64,000 nucleotides of DNA, taken from contig NC_061508.1 in assembly GCF_022539505.1 (NCBI RefSeq), positions 342,377,484-342,441,483 of the forward strand. The letters are read 5' to 3'. The stretch comes from Lolium rigidum. Lineage: Eukaryota; Streptophyta; Magnoliopsida; Poales; Poaceae. Position numbers and translations under genes: made by a program. The first letter of the stretch is position 1, and each line of letters begins with the position of its first letter. Positions 53,557 through 64,000 of the stretch are shown in pieces. The notes under the pieces were generated by a model that was not told the DNA's origin, searched no databases, and saw nothing but the letters and a program-made list of their open reading frames with translations.

Positions 53557-56500
53557 ATGCCACCGCGGCCGTCCCTCCGGTCGCTCCTCCTCATAGCGGC
53601 CGCCGGGGACGCGGGCCTCCTCCTCGCCGCGCGCCGCCACTTCCCTGCCGCCTTCGCCGCCGCGGGGGGACACCGCATCCGCCCGCTCCACTCCTTCTCC
53701 GGGGGCCGCCTCCCCAGGCAGGTCGAGCTCGCCTGCTGCTTCGGGACCGCCCCCGCCGCCGTGCCCGTCGTCCCGCGCTCCAGGAATGGTAATGCGCCCG
53801 CTGCTCTGAAACAACTACTCCATGTAAAATCTTGGTCGTTGTTCTATACTTTTACTGATGTGCTGCCATTTGGGATGACAGTTGGTTCGATCGACAAGAT
53901 GCGGGCTTGCGAAGAACGAATCGAGCAGCTAGTTGCGAAGCTGGAAGATAAAGGAATACGTATAAAGCACTGGAGGATTGGGGCTTTCAACCGGACGCTT
54001 TGCCCAGTGGTATTGCTGCGGCCCTTCATGAATTATGATACAAAGCACTCTTGTTGTTTCCATTCTCTTTGTGTTTCGTTGGATAAGTGAGCTAAAAAGA
54101 GGCTTTTGGATTTAGGACATGTGGACTTCATATATCCATAATGTTTCGATCGGTTTAAGTTATCTGTTTCACATATCGCGCACACCTGAAGTATTCACGA
54201 GCCTTCCATAAATAAGTGTTCTCAAAGAGTTCAGTACCTGTAAATTATGATCGATTTGATGACCTGTTTATAAATCTTGTTCATATGTATATGATCTACA
54301 TAAATACAGTATAAGCTATTTTAATGATCTACTGTGTTTTAGATTTTGATCTATCATACAGCAAATAATTAACTATGGTTTCCCTTCCGTTAACTAGTGC
54401 AAAGATGGGTTCAAAGAGGAACAAAGCCTCAGTGTCTTCATCCGAAATGATGGGTGAGTTCTTATGCATAGCACATTTTGAGCTTGTCAGTTGGAGTTGT
54501 TTCTTAAGGCATATGTACTGTAGATTCTTTGTCGTCTGATCTCTGTTCTATGATGTTTCTTCAGTTTAAATGCAAGATGGACTTGTTTTAGAGCGAATTG
54601 TGGCTGGAAAGGCAATGCCCAGGTGAGTGTACCGACGAATTAAACAAAACTGAAAGCAATAAACCATCTTGATACCACTTTGTTCTGCAGCCTGACGGAG
54701 ATTCCAAGGTGTACCAAGCAAAAAAGGACACAGGAAATGGAAGTGACGCAGGAAATAGAACTGGCACAGGAAAGGAAACTGACCACCAAGTCAAGGCAAA
54801 TCATGCAGTCAAGGTCTACAGAAAGCTTTGTGAAGAGGACCTGCGTCTTGAGCCTCTGTGCGATGAGGTAATCATAATATTATTAAGTTAGACATTTTTC
54901 AAGTGGTATATTCTTCAATTGATACTGAAACCATATTCGTAGTTCTCTTTTGCATTATTTGCTTATGCTGGTAAAAAAATTGCACATGGGTATTTTGTAA
55001 AATGGTTATCTCTCGCAGATCGTGACATACTTTTCGGAAAGAATGATATCACCGGAAACACTTCAAAGGAACAATGTATCGCAGCGTAAATGGAACAACA
55101 AGGTATAGCTGCTACTTTTGATGCAGTTTTACTATGTACAAGCATACATTGTGATACATGCATATGGTATTTCATTTGTAGATTGTGATTGCTTTCACCT
55201 ACAGACGTGATAAAGTCCTGGTTGGCTGCAAATACAGGGAACTCTCTAAGAAATATTCACAGGTTTCTTGTACTCTTCCATTTTACATTATGTGATTATG
55301 TTATGTTTTTATGAATATTATCCATACTCATTTTTTTCTCCTTACCAGGAGAGAAACACTGAGAAAATTTTGTATGGTCTGGATGATATAAAGCAAGCAC
55401 CCGTTGTTATCATTGTATGTTCTAGATTTGCCATGCAAGATTTTCCTGTTTCTTTTTGTTGCCAATCCATTTAAGCCTAAGTTCACAAATAAATTACTAG
55501 CCTTTTGTCCATTCTGACATTGTAGGTTGAGGGTGAAATTGATAAACTTTCCATGGAAGAGGCTGGCTATCGTAACTGTGTGAGTGTGCCAGATGGTGCA
55601 CCACCACAAGTATCCAACAAACTCCCACACAAAGACCATGTTAGAACTATTTTCTCGTACTGCTGCAAGTTTTTGTCACTGGGAGAGTTATATGTTTGCC
55701 ATTATTACTTGCTAGTATATCCCCAATGTGAGCTGATATGTAGTTGCGACTTAACATCTTCTTGCATTCCCTGTGAAGCTAGGATACTAAGTATCGATAT
55801 CTGTGGAACTGCAAAGGTTATCTTGACTCGGTGGGTATTTTTCTCATTTCAGACGTTATTTTGCAAACTCTATTGCTGAAATATGCAGGTTCCAGTACTG
55901 AATATGTTTTGCTCTATGGTATTAGGCATCTAAGATAATACTGGCAACAGATGCTGATCCTCCAGGGCAGGCTCTTGCTGAGGAACTTGCTCGCCGCCTT
56001 GGTAATGAAAGGTTTGTCTACCGTTTTGTTAATCACAAGCCTCGACAATTGCTAAGTATGGATGACTGTGCTAGTCCTTATTTAACTCATTTTCACATAT
56101 GATTTAATGCAATCAGGTGTTGGAGGGTCACGTGGCCAAGGAAGAATGAGACAGAATTTTGCAAAGATGCCAATGAGGTTTGTTATGTCATGCACGGGCT
56201 ACATTGACTAATAAATAATATTGTTATTGTTCTGAAAGAGTTTTCTGATGTTGCAAGCACAATCAGGGCCTAAGAGATATATAATATCCTTTTCCTAACG
56301 TGTCTCTCTAGATAAGCTTATGCTAACTTGTATGGTATTATGATGCTTTCAAGCAATCTAGTCGCAGCTATTCTTAATTAAAGCTTGAAGGGTTTTTTGT
56401 TTGTAATGAATCTAAAATCTGAAGAATCATCTGAGTTTAGTTCCTTTGGTCTTTAGCTCTGTTTTTTATGGAACTATCTTGGAGGTATTTATACACTTTC

Positions 56501-56810
56501 TGTAATAGGTCTTTGTAGGTCTAACTCCTTTTTCAACTCCGCAGGTACTTATGTTCTTGGGGCCAAAAGCATTGAAAGAGGTTATAGAAGGTGCAGAACT
56601 GTATCGTATAAGAGGTCTTTTCAACTTCAGAGATTTCTTCTCTGAGATCGATAGTTATTACTCTAGGAATTCGTGGCGATGAGCTTGAAATTCCTACTGG
56701 TTCGAGATGTATGGATGAGCTTTACAAGGTATCTACTAGTTTCATTTTCTATTTGTATTTCATCTTTTCTTTAAGGTTTGACCTGAAGTTCGAGCTGGCT
56801 TTCTCCCTTA

Positions 56811-57672
56811 TAGCATCTCCAAGAGCTCTCTTGTATTTGCCCCAATCTCCTAAAAACTGTTAATTTAGCAATTGTAGCCAAAAAACTTGCTCCAAGAGCC
56901 TTCCTATAAGGGCCCCCCTTCCCACCCCACCCCAAAAAAAATTAGGAAGCTGTGTAAAACTTTGGGTCCAACTTGGTATATTTGGCAATCCACAGCTGGA
57001 TTGCTAAAAGCCTCAACAACACGCATGAGGAGGTCAGCCATCCGAACGGGAAAGTTCCTACCCGTGCCACCTCCCCCGCCGCCGCGCAGCGCCGCCATCT
57101 CCGGCCACCAAGACCGTCATGAAAGCCCACCTTGACCTCCCCCAACCTCCGCAGGCCCTGCTGCGATTCCTCCACCTCTTCCCGGCCTCGTCGATTTTCC
57201 TCCATGCAACCGTCGCGGTTGTCGCAGTGCCGGGCCGAGCTCCTCCTCTAGAGCCCCACCAGCCTTGATGTCCCCACCGCTGCTGGTTCCGGCGTGCGTC
57301 GTCGCACAAGCAGAGCACATGGCCGATCCGACTAGCGCGGCTGTTGTTGCTGCTGAGCAAGATGCGGCTGGGGGGAGTGGGGCTAGGGCTAGCTGGTGGA
57401 GCCAAGCTGGCTGCGGCTGAAACTTCTCCGGCGGGGGCGGCGGCGGACGGGAAGGGTGAGGTCGTGCAGTTGGGATCACGAAGGATGGTGGGGAGGATAA
57501 AAGGAGAGGAAAAAGAGTAACCCACTAACACGTGAGTCCCATGAACAAATTCCAGTGCCAGTTTTTGGGATGTTTTTGGAGCAGAAATTTTCTTGTCTTC
57601 CTATACCTTCTCCATCCTCTTCCTAAAACTGGTTTGACATTCTAAATTATACGAAGGCTCTTGAAGATGCTC
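56811..57672. mobile_element. PIF/Harbinger-type element in the Twinkle-like intron, 862 bp
   Basis: Ends TAGCATCTCCAAGAGC and complement of GCTCTTGAAGATGCTC, flanked by TTA (56808-56810, 57673-57675). The interior is GC-rich with a minus-strand open frame of 157 codons lacking any known domain. It sits in the last intron, so it would not have disturbed coding by itself. Confidence 0.85.
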
Positions 57673-57802
57673 TTACCAAGTTATGAGTTGTTTTTTTTTC
57701 TTGATTTACACATACAAGATTGTTTGCTGATGGCAATAGCCATTGACATTTGCCTTGAAATCAGACCATTTAACCAAATTAGTGAATTACTTGCCATTTA
57801 GT

Positions 57803-58238
57803 CATGTATTATGACTCGCAGATCTAGCTGAAAACAACTAGATTTTTTTTCTCCCTGCCAAGTTAAAGAGTCCCTTTATTTTTGTTGTTAGTGCATAGAA
57901 GGTTTTGTTCTGATTGCAATAGTTGTTGACATTTGGCGTGATGTTAGATCATTTAACCAAATTTAGAGAATTGCGTACGATTTAGTCATGTATTTTATGA
58001 CTCGTTGATCTAAAAAGATGTCATGTATTATGACTCGTAGATCTAGCTGAAAACAACTAGATTGTTTTTCTCCCTGCCAAGTTAAAGAGTCCCTTTATTT
58101 TTGTTGTTAGTGCATAGAAGGTTTTGTTCTGATTGCAATAGTTGTTGACATTTGGCATGATGTTAGATCATTTAACCAAATTTAGAGAATTGCGTACGAT
58201 TTAGTCATGTATTTTATGACTCGTTGATCTAAAAAGAT
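57803..58238 (+). repeat. Tandem duplication, 2 x 218 bp, in the last Twinkle-like intron
   Basis: Units starting TCATGTATTATGACTCG(C/T)AGATC at 57803 and 58021 are nearly identical through AAGTTAAAGAGTCCCTTTAT, GCATAGAAGGTTTTGTTCTG and GACTCGTTGATCTAAAAAGATG. An older, degenerate third unit precedes them (about 57720-57800). Confidence 0.88.
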
Positions 58239-58345
58239 GGCCTGAACTGGAGCATATCGGAAGCTATATTCACTGATGTTCATGCTTCATCCACGATTTC
58301 TCATGTGACTTTGTTCATTTTCCCTTCCGCAGGTTGTTCCTGACA

Positions 58346-58960
58346 AGCTTTTCTTTCGAGACAAGTATGAAGGTGTAATTTTCAAAGGAATCTGTGTAGG
58401 GGATTGAGTATCAGCTCAATGTTATATGCAGTGTGAATGCGCAAGTGGCAGAAGAAGGGGAGTACAGCTACTCAACCCCAAAGATTGTTCCTCGTACCGT
58501 TAAATCAACTTCTATGCTGCGCCAAAGGGTTTTTCACCTTCTGAAGCCCCCACGATGTTCTTCGTTGAGTGTAGCAACCTTGATGAAGAGGAGAATGTGG
58601 TGTGTTCCTGTGTGGTAGACCTGTCGACTGACGATGGTAATGCCTGCTTGAGCTTTCTTTCTGCAGTAACAAATGCTGATTTACTGATTATCTTTGCCTT
58701 GAAAAAAGGTCGTTGTTACCACGGAGTAAGCAGGGACTTGTGCATCTGAGTTTTGGAACATATCGTGGGTGTGACGTAGAGTGTGAGGTAATTGCTTCTA
58801 TGGGACATAGACTCAGCATCGAAGAGTTATCCTCTTTGTGATGAGCAAAACTAAATAGATGGCCTGGTTGCCTTCGGAGGAATCAGTCTATTTTGATCCT
58901 TGATGGGACGCGAAATTAACCTGTTTAGTCAAACTGGCTCATCGCGCCATGATAACAATT
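58346..58960 (+). pseudogene. DUF3615 tail, decayed and fused to the Twinkle-like gene
   Basis: Plus-strand sequence similar to the end of exon 1, exon 2 and exon 3 of the intact gene at 50636-53370. GGATTGAGTATCAGCT, CAACTTCTATGC, TCTGAAGCCCCCACGATG, TTCTTCGTTGAGTGTAGCAA and GTGTGGTAGACCTGTCGAC mirror exon 2. After an intron ending AAAAAAG, GTCGTTGTTACCACG and WLPSEESVYFDP (about 58867) mirror exon 3. Most of intron 1 is deleted (only a TGTAG remnant near 58400), a stretch of exon 2 is missing, and several stops occur. It begins within the Twinkle-like exon 14. Confidence 0.85.
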
Positions 58961-59229
58961 TGTTTGTTCTTTAGTGTTTTGAAGTATGTATGCTGGGTAT
59001 GTATACATCGATATGTCATTGTCATATTATTATTTTTTGGCTAATTTTTTTTAACTTTTAGCCGTCTTGTTTTGCTGTAGACAAAGTGACAACGGAATGT
59101 CAGTTTTTACAACACTATGATTTCGGTCCCTCAAGTTGCACAGTTTATACTTTGTCCCACTTATTTGGTGCTCCGTTCCATAATTACAATGGGATTTGAC
59201 CCTCGCTGACACTGCAATGTCAGTTACAG
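58961..59229. other. Intergenic
   Basis: No gene seen; AT-rich. Confidence 0.3.
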
Positions 59230-60243
59230 TGCACATGTCATGACATGCGCGAGTATCGAGATATTCTCGACTTCGTTGAGGAAAACTTAATGATAAAAAA
59301 AAACCGTCGGAAATAAGCCGAAAAGGTTTTAACGAATTAGGTTATTCGGTATGAGTCTGGCAAAACACCGGCCAAGTATAAGTTGAAATCGGAATGATTA
59401 ATCCGGTGCGTTTGGAATAGGAACCTGGCATAGTCTGTTGGATGAATCAGCCGGACCACCCCAGCTTCGGGGACTAATGTCGGGGGATGACCCCCGGTAG
59501 GTCAAGACTATGGCAAATATGCCATGATAGACCATTTGTATACCGAATTAAAGATTAATCCGGATCCTGAAAGCTAAGTTTAACAGTGCTAAGTTAGCAC
59601 TTGATACTGGTGAGTCCGGTACACCAGGAGGGGTATGCTAGAGTACGAGAAGCAGGTGATATCTAAGCCGGAGATATACCCAAGAGGAGAGATTGAGGTA
59701 CAAATGGAAAGAAGCCGGAGGCTACCGGTAAAGGTACCGGAGATTCGGCATAGGCTCAAATATAGCATGTCGGCACCCCGGTCAAAGATTCCCTCAAGGA
59801 CCAAAGGACAAGATGAGCGAAACACTTCAGCTTTAATCGAAGCCCTGACATCAAAGGAGAAGCTGACGATAAAGATACCGGACGAGGTCATCAGCCCTCT
59901 GATTAAAGACATAGAAGCGTCATCTCTGGAGCCAAAGAAGCTTTATAAAGTAGGTTAGGTCAGCAAAGATACCCCTAGGGTTTCTTCCCCTGTAAGCCTT
60001 CTCTCCACTATATAAGGAGAGGAGGGGCACCCCTGTGCGGGACGATCGGGCATTTTAGTTATTAGACTTGGGCCTGTAAGCCGTACGTTTTCAACCTCTG
60101 GCCATTTGGCTAAGTTCGTGAGCTCAATACATCACCCTTGTGTTTCTTCCCTCTATCATATCCCTCTCCCGGATCCTCAAGCGTACATCCGGCCTCTATC
60201 TTAAGTCTACCCATGGCATCTGTTGATTCACCACCACCACAGT
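59230..60243 (+). mobile_element. 3' end of a gypsy-type retrotransposon (internal remnant + LTR)
   Basis: A polypurine-like AGCTTCGGGGACTAA (59463-59477) is followed by the LTR start TGTCGGGGGATGACCCCCGG at 59478. The LTR contains a TATA-like ACTATATAAGGAGAGG (about 60008) and the CTTAAGTCTACCCATGGCAT phrase near its end (about 60240). The 107-codon frame at 59635 lies inside the LTR. Everything 5' of 59230 is missing. Confidence 0.7.
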
Positions 60244-62459
60244 TCATGTTCATCTAATCTTATGATATGTGTAAGGATTGAATAAGAGTTTTGCGATTTT
60301 GTATCTTTGTCTCGTTTTGATGATCTGCAGGTACCCATATCATTCGAGTCGATCAAGGCAAGAGGTAGGATGACTGGAGAACAGCGTGCTACCGCGAAAT
60401 CTCAGTGGGAAGAAGGGGAAAGTACCGGTACATGTTTAGTGATTCATTCAGGATCATAGCACAATCATCTAGCTTAAAGCTTTGGTATGTATTTACTTAA
60501 AAATTGTTGTTGCTTGCGGCTGTGAGGACAATAGTTGGACCATTAGGCTCTTGTCACCTTTGGCTTTAGGGGCAAGAGTATTTACGGATGCGCTACCCAC
60601 AAATCTCTTATCTCTATTTTATTTGTTACACATTTGAGCTTCATTTATATATGTATGCATAGCTGCAGGTGAAACCTTAACCCTCGCCTATTTCCATCAT
60701 TGAACACAACCCCTTTAAAAGTAAACTAGATAGGTCCGATAAACTGAAGATAAAATACACTAGCAAGTCTTGTAGACGTTTCCTTCAAACACCATTGAGC
60801 TGTGCTTCCCAAGTTTTGATTAAACCTAGGTCTTCTAGGTAAAAAGTTTATCATACTACAATCCGTAATTCGGATCGGAGGTATTACCCGTTCTTAAGTA
60901 TTTGTTCTGATCAAACTTGTATGCACGAGCGTGTGTGAGGTGATGTGTGTATTAGATGGAGTAACATAGTTTTAGTAATTGGATAGTGACAATATGTTCA
61001 AGATCTATTATGATTTTGCCTTTTTTGCTACCTCACTAGGGATAAAGTGAATGCATGTGATATGGTCATCATGTGACAATAATGATGATCTTGTTTGTTC
61101 AAGGTAGCATATTTGATATTCAAACATCATGTCAAAATACTTATTGCTATGCTCTGTTAATTCTTAATACAAGATGGTGTAGTTTATTTCTTGTGGAGTA
61201 TAAGAGATGTGTGTTGCATCATCTCTATGTTAGAACTGCCCATATTATTTCTGATCTTACATATAATATTATATGTACCTTCATATGTCATTGATGGATT
61301 GTTTCTTGTCCACTACAACTTTAAGAGGGAATAGTCAAGTGTACCCATGAACCCCGACCCACTTTTTATCATAAGAAACACCTTTTTATTGCTTTACCTT
61401 ATTTTCTATTTGCTGCACTATTTTAATTCAAAAATTCAAAAATATTTACTTTTCCTATTTGCATCCAAAACACCAAAAACAATCAACCCCTTTATTGTTT
61501 TCACTTAGTTATTTTATCAAGTTTAGTTTTTTACTTATTTTATATATACTTGTGTTATTTACTTACACGAAAACTTGTGCTTGACAATGACACAGTGGAG
61601 TTGGGGACATAAGGCATTTACTTTACCTGCAAGATTGTTTGAAGAAGAGAGAAGAATATACTCTTTCATCAATTTCCCCGAGAGTTCGATATAAACTCTC
61701 AAGACACCCTTGTGGGGAAAATATTCTGCTGGTACAACACTCTGCACTTGGAGTCCTAACGTTTCAAGATCTTTTTGGCGTTTCTAGTAGCCTCTATCAG
61801 TACCTCCTCATGCTATATCATAATATCTTGAGGTACATAGCTCAACTCATGAGACTATCATGACACTGGTTTAGAGCCAACTCTTGAATTATTCTCTTGA
61901 AATCAAACACTCGAGATCTTGATCATATTTTATTCTTCTATTGAAATCGATGATCTTGATGCCAATACTCAAGGTAAATCATTATCTTCATGGCATCCAC
62001 ACTTGAGTCCAACACATGTAATAAAATAAATACCTATGAAATATTCCTTCATGTAAACTCGATGAAAACATTGGTCCATAAGGATTGTCATTATTTACCA
62101 AAAACACACGTAGGGGCAATGTACCCTTGGAGTTGTCATATTGGACAAAAATTATGATATTTTAAAGTTATTAAAGTCATCTAAATGTTTCTCCACACAT
62201 CTAGGTTTAATGACCACTGGTACGGGCAGAACATGCTTGTGTCCATAAATGATTCATCTTTCGACTTAAACACTTCTAGCACCATAAATACCATACATGC
62301 TTGTGTTTATAGTCCTTGCATATCATGTGTTAATTGTTGAATAAATCTCTTGATGATATGCTTAATTTGTCTTGTTGCCATGATAAAAAATGCATAAATT
62401 TTCTCTAGTATTTGTGTCACTAAAAATGTAGAGGAACCAAAGATTCTATTGGTCAAGAC
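60244..62459. other. AT-rich repeat-like DNA, no gene recognised
   Basis: Short random frames only. From about 61300 the style resembles retrotransposon leader DNA preceding the gag remnant at 62460. Confidence 0.35.
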
Positions 62460-63256
62460 AATGTCTTAAATGGAGCTTCAATTAGCTCTTCATTTCCATC
62501 ATCTCCTAGTTTCCATATATACCTTATGGCTAAGGCTTCCACGATATATCCCACCTTGGAAGCTTATCTTTCTTGTGCTGATGAAAATGAAGACCATGAG
62601 GAAGAAGAATAAGATGATATTGCCTCTTTACACTAGAAAGGTGGGGTTGTCTTTCATGCTATTCGCAAAAATAAAATTGATTGCTCTAACTTCGTTGAAA
62701 TCTTATCTTTTGCTACTGAGAGCCAAAAACTGATTGAGGGGCATGAGAGCACCATAGTTAAAATAGGTGCTCTTGAGTGTGAGTATGCCAATCAAATATC
62801 TATTCTAAAATGATCTTGAAGAATAACAAACAACCAAGGAATCTCTTGAGGAAACCTTTACTCTAGAATTTTCTAAATTAAAGGAAGACCATGATAATCT
62901 CTTAAGGTGGCAAATAATTTAAGGTTAAAAATTATAAGCTTGTTTTTGTTCATGCTAAACTCCATGAGGAATTTGAGCACCTAAAAAATGGCTCTAGGGA
63001 CGTTGAGAGTGTGCTCACCAAACCCACCGAGCCACACGAGCAAATTAAAGCTTCTTTTCTAAGAGAGCATGCCAACTTGCCTTCTCATATTGCTATTACT
63101 GATGATGCTTTTGCTACTAACTCTATTTCATGTGAAGCATCCATTTTGAAGAAGAATGTCGAGCTAAGGGATCAACTTGAATTGCTAAATAGAAATTATG
63201 GGAAATTGGAAGAAAGTCATGAAAATCTTTCTAGCTTCCATGCTACGTGGAAATGA
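62460..63256 (+). pseudogene. Retrotransposon gag-like coiled-coil remnant
   Basis: Frames read MAKASTIYPTLEAYLSCADE then an acidic run and a stop, then KNKIDCSNFVEILSFATESQ, and finally EPHEQIKASFLREHANLPSH, AFATNSISCEASILKKNVEL and NRNYGKLEESHENLSSFHAT (63030-63250). Long Glu/Lys/Leu helices with this order resemble the gag-like ORF of plant copia-type elements. Stops and shifts make it dead. No integrase or reverse transcriptase follows. Confidence 0.45.
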
Positions 63257-63417
63257 GAGCTTGTTGCCCTTTGTGGCGGTGTGACCTTTGTGGCCTTTGT
63301 GGCGTTGTAGCCTTGGTGGAAATTACTTGGGAGCCCCCAATTGTTGTGGAGTTTGCCATAAGCTTGTGACCTTCATGGAGATTACTTGGGAGCCTCTAAA
63401 TAAGTTGTGGACTTCGC

Positions 63418-64000
63418 CCCAATCTTGTACGGGTTCGGTGACCACCCTTAAGGGTCCCATAGTGGATCGAGGATTTCCCTTTTGGGGGGAATGCTCAAGG
63501 AGAATACGGTGCACCATTGTGGTATTTGGAGTTCCTTGTGCGTCCACACCGCTCCAACGGATAGTAGCACCTGCAAGGGTGTGAACTTCGAGATACATCA
63601 TCGTCTCCGCGTGTCTCGGTTACTCATAAACCCAATCTTGTACGGGTTCGGTGACCACCCTCAAGGGTCCCATACTGGATCGAGGATTTCCCTTTTGGGG
63701 GAAGGCTCAAGGAGAATACAGTGCACCATTTTGGCATTTGGAGTTCCTTGTGCGTCCACACCGCTCCAACGGATAGTAGCACCTACAAAGGTTGTGAACT
63801 TCGATATACATCATCATCTTTGTGTGCTCAGTTACTCATAAACCCAAGCATGTACGGGTCCGGTGACCACCCTCAAGGGTCCCATAGTGGATCGAGGATT
63901 TCCCTTTTGGGGGAAGGCTCGAGAAGAATACGGTGCGTCATTCTGGCATTTGGAGTTTCTTGTGTGTCCACACCGCTCCAACAGATAGTAGCACCTGCAA
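63418..64000 (+). repeat. Tandem array, unit about 212 bp, running out of the window
   Basis: Units start near 63419, 63631 and 63843, each with TGTACGGG(T/C)(T/C)CGGTGACCACC, AAGGGTCCCATA, GGATCGAGGATTTCCC, TTGGGGG, CACACCGCTCCAAC and GATAGTAGCACCT. Three units are visible, differing by small substitutions. Frames across it are open because of composition. Confidence 0.88.

Larger units (their letters stand above)
53557..58345 (+). pseudogene. Twinkle/T7-gp4-like organellar primase, truncated before the helicase
   Basis: Thirteen exons with GT/AG borders and matching phases: 53557-53788, 53882-54009, 54398-54453, 54565-54622, 54691-54867, 55019-55102, 55182-55262, 55349-55414, 55526-55639, 55783-55830, 55926-56011, 56117-56177, 56545-56728; a fourteenth starts at 58333. 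The N-terminus (MPPRPSLRSLLLIAAAG, Arg/Ala-rich) looks like an organellar transit peptide. The primase zinc ribbon is intact: LCPVCKDG and WTCFRANCGWKG. The TOPRIM domain keeps VVIIVEGEIDKLSMEEAG and ILATDADPPGQALAEELARR. In exon 13 one extra base (near 56665) shifts SYYSR into a stop before GIRGDELEIPTG. After VVP in exon 14 homology ends and DUF3615 sequence begins, so the RecA-like helicase is gone. Family role: organellar DNA primase-helicase. A primase-only paralogue exists in other plants, so some function cannot be fully excluded. Confidence 0.85.

Noticed and set aside
63288..63841. Two open frames of 98 and 119 codons
   Set aside because: They lie in the 212-bp tandem array.
1..64000. 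tRNA, rRNA, CRISPR arrays or bacterial-type operons
   Set aside because: None seen; the only tRNA-like piece is the pol III-type head of the SINE-like element at 34575-34885.

Overview
The window looks like nuclear DNA of a grass of the wheat/barley tribe (Triticeae); I cannot tell the species or subgenome. The evidence is the mix of nested TGATACG-type LTR retrotransposons, a long CACTA element, many PIF/Harbinger, Stowaway, hAT-like and Mutator-like small elements, and a few sparse cereal genes with GC-rich 5' ends and short introns. Most of the 64 kb is transposon sequence, and most long open frames lie inside repeats.

Layout. 1-7.5 kb: nested LTR retrotransposon pieces, including two LTRs of one family facing opposite ways. 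7.5-8.8 kb: a PIF/Harbinger element inside a cluster of inverted TTACGGG repeats. 9.1-9.7 kb: an intact intronless VQ-motif gene. 10.1-14.1 kb: a MITE, CCGG-rich DNA, a decayed Ulp1-type protease on the minus strand and an LTR fragment. 14.1-24.17 kb: a decayed CACTA element with a TNP2-like transposase, an uncharacterised ORF, a captured antisense fragment of a nodulin-like MFS transporter gene, and an En/Spm-type second ORF joined to an Ulp1 remnant. Its right terminus cuts a MATH-domain gene (24.17-24.78 kb). 27.8-29.7 kb and 46.7-48.7 kb: two copies of one segment, each with two RIN4/NOI-type genes on the minus strand. Between them lie a truncated Harbinger plus gypsy element, a minisatellite, a SINE-like element, and a duplicated 2-3 kb block around a broken endoglucanase (GH9) exon. 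49.06-50.46 kb: another Harbinger element. 50.6-53.4 kb: an intact three-exon minus-strand gene with PIR2-like helical repeats and a DUF3615 C-terminus. Only 186 bp away starts a divergent plus-strand gene of the Twinkle/T7-gp4 organellar primase family. That gene is frameshifted and cut off before the helicase domain, and it runs straight into a second, decayed DUF3615 tail. 59.2-64 kb: retrotransposon remnants and a 212-bp tandem array that leaves the window.

The genes do not form one pathway. The NOI pairs belong to the RIN4 family (plasma-membrane immune regulators), the VQ protein is a probable WRKY or calmodulin partner, and the MATH fragment derives from a CUL3-adaptor-type family. The most interesting features are the Twinkle/DUF3615 chimera, the duplicated NOI segment whose copies each carry their own datable MITE, and the gene capture inside the CACTA element. 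Exon boundaries were worked out by hand from GT/AG sites and reading phase and have no transcript support.
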